From positions 9,075-67,646 of the forward strand of contig DF237454.1 of the NCBI GenBank assembly GCA_000708835.1: a stretch of DNA of 58,572 nt. Direction: 5' to 3'. The notes below the pieces were generated by a model. It saw only the letters and a list, made by a program, of their open reading frames with translations. It was not told the DNA's origin and did no database searches. The DNA comes from Klebsormidium nitens (Eukaryota; Streptophyta; Klebsormidiophyceae; Klebsormidiales; Klebsormidiaceae). Of this stretch, positions 56,201-58,572 are shown piece by piece; position 1 is the stretch's first letter, and every line of letters starts with the position of its first letter. The position numbers were made by a program, and so were the translations under genes.

Positions 56201-57025
56201 CTGTTTCCGGCATTACAGGCACACCCGCATATCCGCTTATTAGAGGTTTGACTCAACTGCTCTTGATTAGAGGGAAGCCTAGTAGATGTCAAGTACTTTG
56301 AGACGTCTATCTTGTTGCAAGTTTGGTTTCTTGCCTAAAACGAAGGCCGTTTTGTGAGGGTCTCATCGGCGCTGTCGTCTTCTTCTGTGAGGGCATCACT
56401 TTTTTTCGGAGGCCTCAATATTAAAGGCTTGGTCACTGCTTCGCTGTATTCTGTGTCGTTCTTATTGGAAGGTTCTCCCGTTCAGGTATCTCCTTTGGTG
56501 ATATTCTCGTATGCAATTTTCTGCAAATGGTTCAATGTTCCTTTGCAAGGATCCTTATCCATACTGAGGGACTGCCCATGCTCGTTTCAACGTGCATTCA
56601 ACATGAAAACTCTTGTATCTGAGCCGAATCTGTTCAGACCCGCTACAACGCTCTTTGTTCTAAGAAAACTGCTCGCGTTCTAAAGTACGGCTCATGTCTC
56701 GCGTTTTGAATTTCGATTGTGCAGGAGCCCTGAATCGAGGCTCGAACGGACTGATCATGATTGCACTCCTGTCCTTCAGCACATCTAACCAGTCTGGCTT
56801 TCGTTTCTTTCTGCAGCCCTTGGCGAAGATGCCGATGTATGTTATGCGCAGCACCGTGAGGTCCGGGTACAACGTGCGACCCCGACGAGAGCTGAAAGGA
56901 CCATTTTTGCTTGTAAGGTAAGGAATGTTTGCTCTGGCACAGTAGCCCGTTTCTTACCTTTTCTTTAGGTGATGGGCAACGACAGGCTGCCGTTTGCCAT
57001 CACCCTGGTTGTATTATTGTTCTGA
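53280..57025 (+). CDS. Unrecognised multi-exon gene, tentative model
   Basis: A chain of six open segments joins with all phases consistent: 53280-53330, 53518-53656, 54197-54220, 55919-56173, 56817-56917 and 56969-57025, giving 208 residues. Donors are GTGGGC, GTGTGA, GTGAGT, GTCAGG and GTAAGG; acceptors end in CAG or TAG. The first exon gives MVPSVPFPFVPFRLLDL. Exon 2 has the protein-like segment SYPKGQVIPAGGFTQLLQTM, and exon 4 ESKVLVRLSSFARILDNSGA followed by a basic, polar tail. The end is hydrophobic (LPFAITLVVLLF). I know no family with this order. The phase agreement supports at least exons 2-4, while the first and last exons could be wrong. Intron 3 holds a degenerate repeat array. 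Confidence 0.35.
54284..55310 (+). repeat. Degenerate tandem array with CAGGGCTCAGGGG and TTCCGTTTCCG blocks
   Basis: A unit beginning near CAGGGCTCAGGGGCGCCAC, followed within about 20 bases by CTTCCGTTTCCG-like pyrimidine tracts, recurs in diverged form. The starts are near 54401, 54505, 54716, 54838, 55026, 55147 and 55262. Several intervals are about 115-122 bases. The unit has no open frame. It lies in intron 3 of the tentative gene model. Confidence 0.55.
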
Positions 57026-57460
57026 ACCCATTCCGTTCAAATCTCGGCTGAATCAACGGGTCGCAGTTGGTTCCATTACGTTCTGGCCAGCTGAAGGTCG
57101 AAAGAGGGCCGCAGAAAGGAAATCTCAAGTAGAATTTCAAATCTGGTTATCTACTGACTTCCGAGCAACACCTTGGTACACGTGTGGCAAAGGCTGAAGA
57201 GCGCACGGAGGAACGTATCTCTTTGGATCTTACTCACGAGCCATGTACGTGTTGTGACTGCGAGGGGAACATCCTTGGTGATCAGGCCCCCTCGGCTGAA
57301 GTCCCAACGTGTTCCTTCTTTGCGCAGCTCGTACATCTCTGTAGAATGCCTCATCGGCCTAGGGCTCAAGCGGGGGCAGTTCGCGGTGCAGTGAGACACG
57401 TTTTGTAATTTGGATAGCACAGTCTGTACTTTGCAACCTTGAGTCTGTAGCTTAGCTCGC

Positions 57461-57498
57461 GTGTAGACTTGCGCGTGTAGACTTGCGCGTGTAGACTC
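57461..57498. repeat. Short tandem repeat, 14-base unit, about 2.7 copies
   Basis: CGTGTAGACTTGCG is repeated at 57461, 57475 and (partial) 57489. No overlapping gene recognised. Confidence 0.9.
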
Positions 57499-58028
57499 AG
57501 AGTGGCCCGTTTGCACCGACCAAACTTCTCTTATCCTGCTGCATTGTGATTCGTCAAAGCTGAGACGTGTTCTTCTCGTCTTTTTGGGCTAAGGAGACTC
57601 CGACTTTCTTCCTGCATCTATCCGCACAGCTTTTCACATTCTTTAGCGATGGGCCGCTCTCGGCTGAAGCATGTCAGGAGTAGCAGCAAGGTCAATGCTC
57701 TGACTCGCAAGCTTCTCATTTCTGTGTGGGTTTGACCCCGAAGCACCTCGTGAAAGCTTCTTGTGTTGCTTACTTTTGGATCTGGAGTGCTTTAAAAGCT
57801 TCTCGCTGATTCTTTTGGAACCTTCTTAACCGTACCTGCATATCTGTGGGAATGTCGCAGGATTGTGTCAGTGCGTCCTTTCCGGATGATACCGCCCTTA
57901 TCTTACATAGGTGTAGACCTCTCTTTCATTGACTGCTAGCCGTTCTCGACTTTCTCGGTTAAGAATAGACGAGCACGCCATGACAATTCACGGTCAGCCA
58001 ATCCTGCCCAGGTTGACGATAAACCGTT

Positions 58029-58048
58029 CCTGGTTGACGTCAACCAGG
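58029..58048. promoter_or_regulatory. Perfect 20-base palindrome centred on a TGACGTCA site
   Basis: CCTGGTTGACGTCAACCAGG equals its own reverse complement. Its centre, TGACGTCA, is the classic palindromic bZIP/CRE binding site. It could be an operator-like element of a gene to the right, or chance. Confidence 0.5.
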
Positions 58049-58572
58049 GTGAGGGCTCGCAAGCCTAACATGGCAGGCATGCAACCAATCTTGGGTGAGG
58101 GCTCTTATCCAGCCCTTACCCGGCTGAAGGTGAAAAAGTCAATTAGACCCCCGGCTGAGGCCCGTGTACCAACCCCGGAGGTTTGTCCCTCCGTTAAGCC
58201 GTGTCATACAAGATTCAAGAATACCCTCTTGCTGAACTGGTTTGAATTCTAGCTGGTGCCATTGAGTATGCTGGCGTAAGCGTTCGCATCAACCGGAAAG
58301 CTGCCGAGAGCATTCCAGAAAGTTGTTTCTGTGAGCTTTGAGCAGATTGATTGGTCCAGTAGATCCACGTGGTTAGAAAGGTACAAACCAAAGCAGTCTT
58401 TGGCTGGGAATCCATCGTACCTCCTACTTGGCGGTAATTATCAAGGCAACAATGGAGGCCGGGCCAAGTAGGTTTTCGGTCGACGCGCACCCTAATTTCT
58501 TCGAACAAATTCAGGGTTGAGTCCTCGCGGTAGCCGTCCGAGTCCCGACGACGGCGTGCGGCCCCAGCCTGA

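Larger units (their letters stand above)
57026..58572. other. Right end of the window, unassigned
   Basis: Possible exon at about 57197-57408 (plus), with ISLDLTHEPCTCCDCEGNIL in one frame, but no start or partner exon is convincing. Loosely repeated CTCGGCTGAAG blocks occur at about 57291, 57659 and 58165. A gene extending beyond the window is possible. Confidence 0.3.

Overview
The window is nuclear DNA from a green, plant-lineage eukaryote. Genes are interrupted by many GT-AG introns, usually with a pyrimidine tract before the acceptor. The gene set includes chlorophyllase, an EGY-type plastid metalloprotease, an OTU deubiquitinase of the plant type and an XPG/UVH3-type repair nuclease. 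It also includes IFT139 (TTC21B), a ciliary protein that seed plants lack. Together with the compact spacing (about one gene per 5-6 kb), this suggests a streptophyte alga of the Klebsormidium type or, less likely, a bryophyte. The species is inferred from gene content, not proven.

Layout, left to right: 3'-truncated TTC21B/IFT139 (minus, 46-4816); a gene-poor stretch with a possible relic (4817-7414); EGY-type site-2 protease (minus, 7415-12493), head-to-head with chlorophyllase (plus, 13176-17613); a BTB-domain gene (minus, 19225-21138); a calcineurin-like metallophosphoesterase whose frame is broken twice (plus, 22556-23605); an OTU cysteine protease (minus, 24680-30383), head-to-head with a very large XPG homologue (plus, 31052-43441) that carries a 504-base assembly gap; a CDP-alcohol phosphatidyltransferase (plus, 44652-45731); an orphan GH17 glucanase exon (minus, about 46227-46417); a DOPA 4,5-dioxygenase-like gene (minus, 47208-48073); a small plastid-targeted membrane protein (plus, 50051-52262); an unrecognised six-exon gene (plus, 53280-57025); and an unassigned right end.

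For most genes I placed exons by hand, checking that splice sites, intron phases and reading frames agreed. Where the phase chain does not close (EGY exons 2-3, OTU exons 1-2, XPG across the gap) I say so.

The most striking signal is not a gene. At least six exon ends, in four different genes, have extra partial copies lying in the adjacent intron, each cut so that the copy straddles a splice boundary. Copies of exon starts lie upstream of the exon and copies of exon ends lie downstream. They range from a perfect 47-base copy (EGY) to heavily decayed ones (TTC21B). In the XPG and chlorophyllase genes the nearest copies differ from the working exon only at synonymous positions (6 of 6 and 3 of 3 differences), which plain neutral decay in an intron does not explain. 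Short tandem repeats of 14-67 bases are also common in the introns.

Other points worth following: the XPG homologue ends in a ~170-residue folded-looking module that I do not know from XPG proteins and carries UIM-like and RG-rich segments. The two head-to-head pairs each share a promoter of about 0.7 kb.
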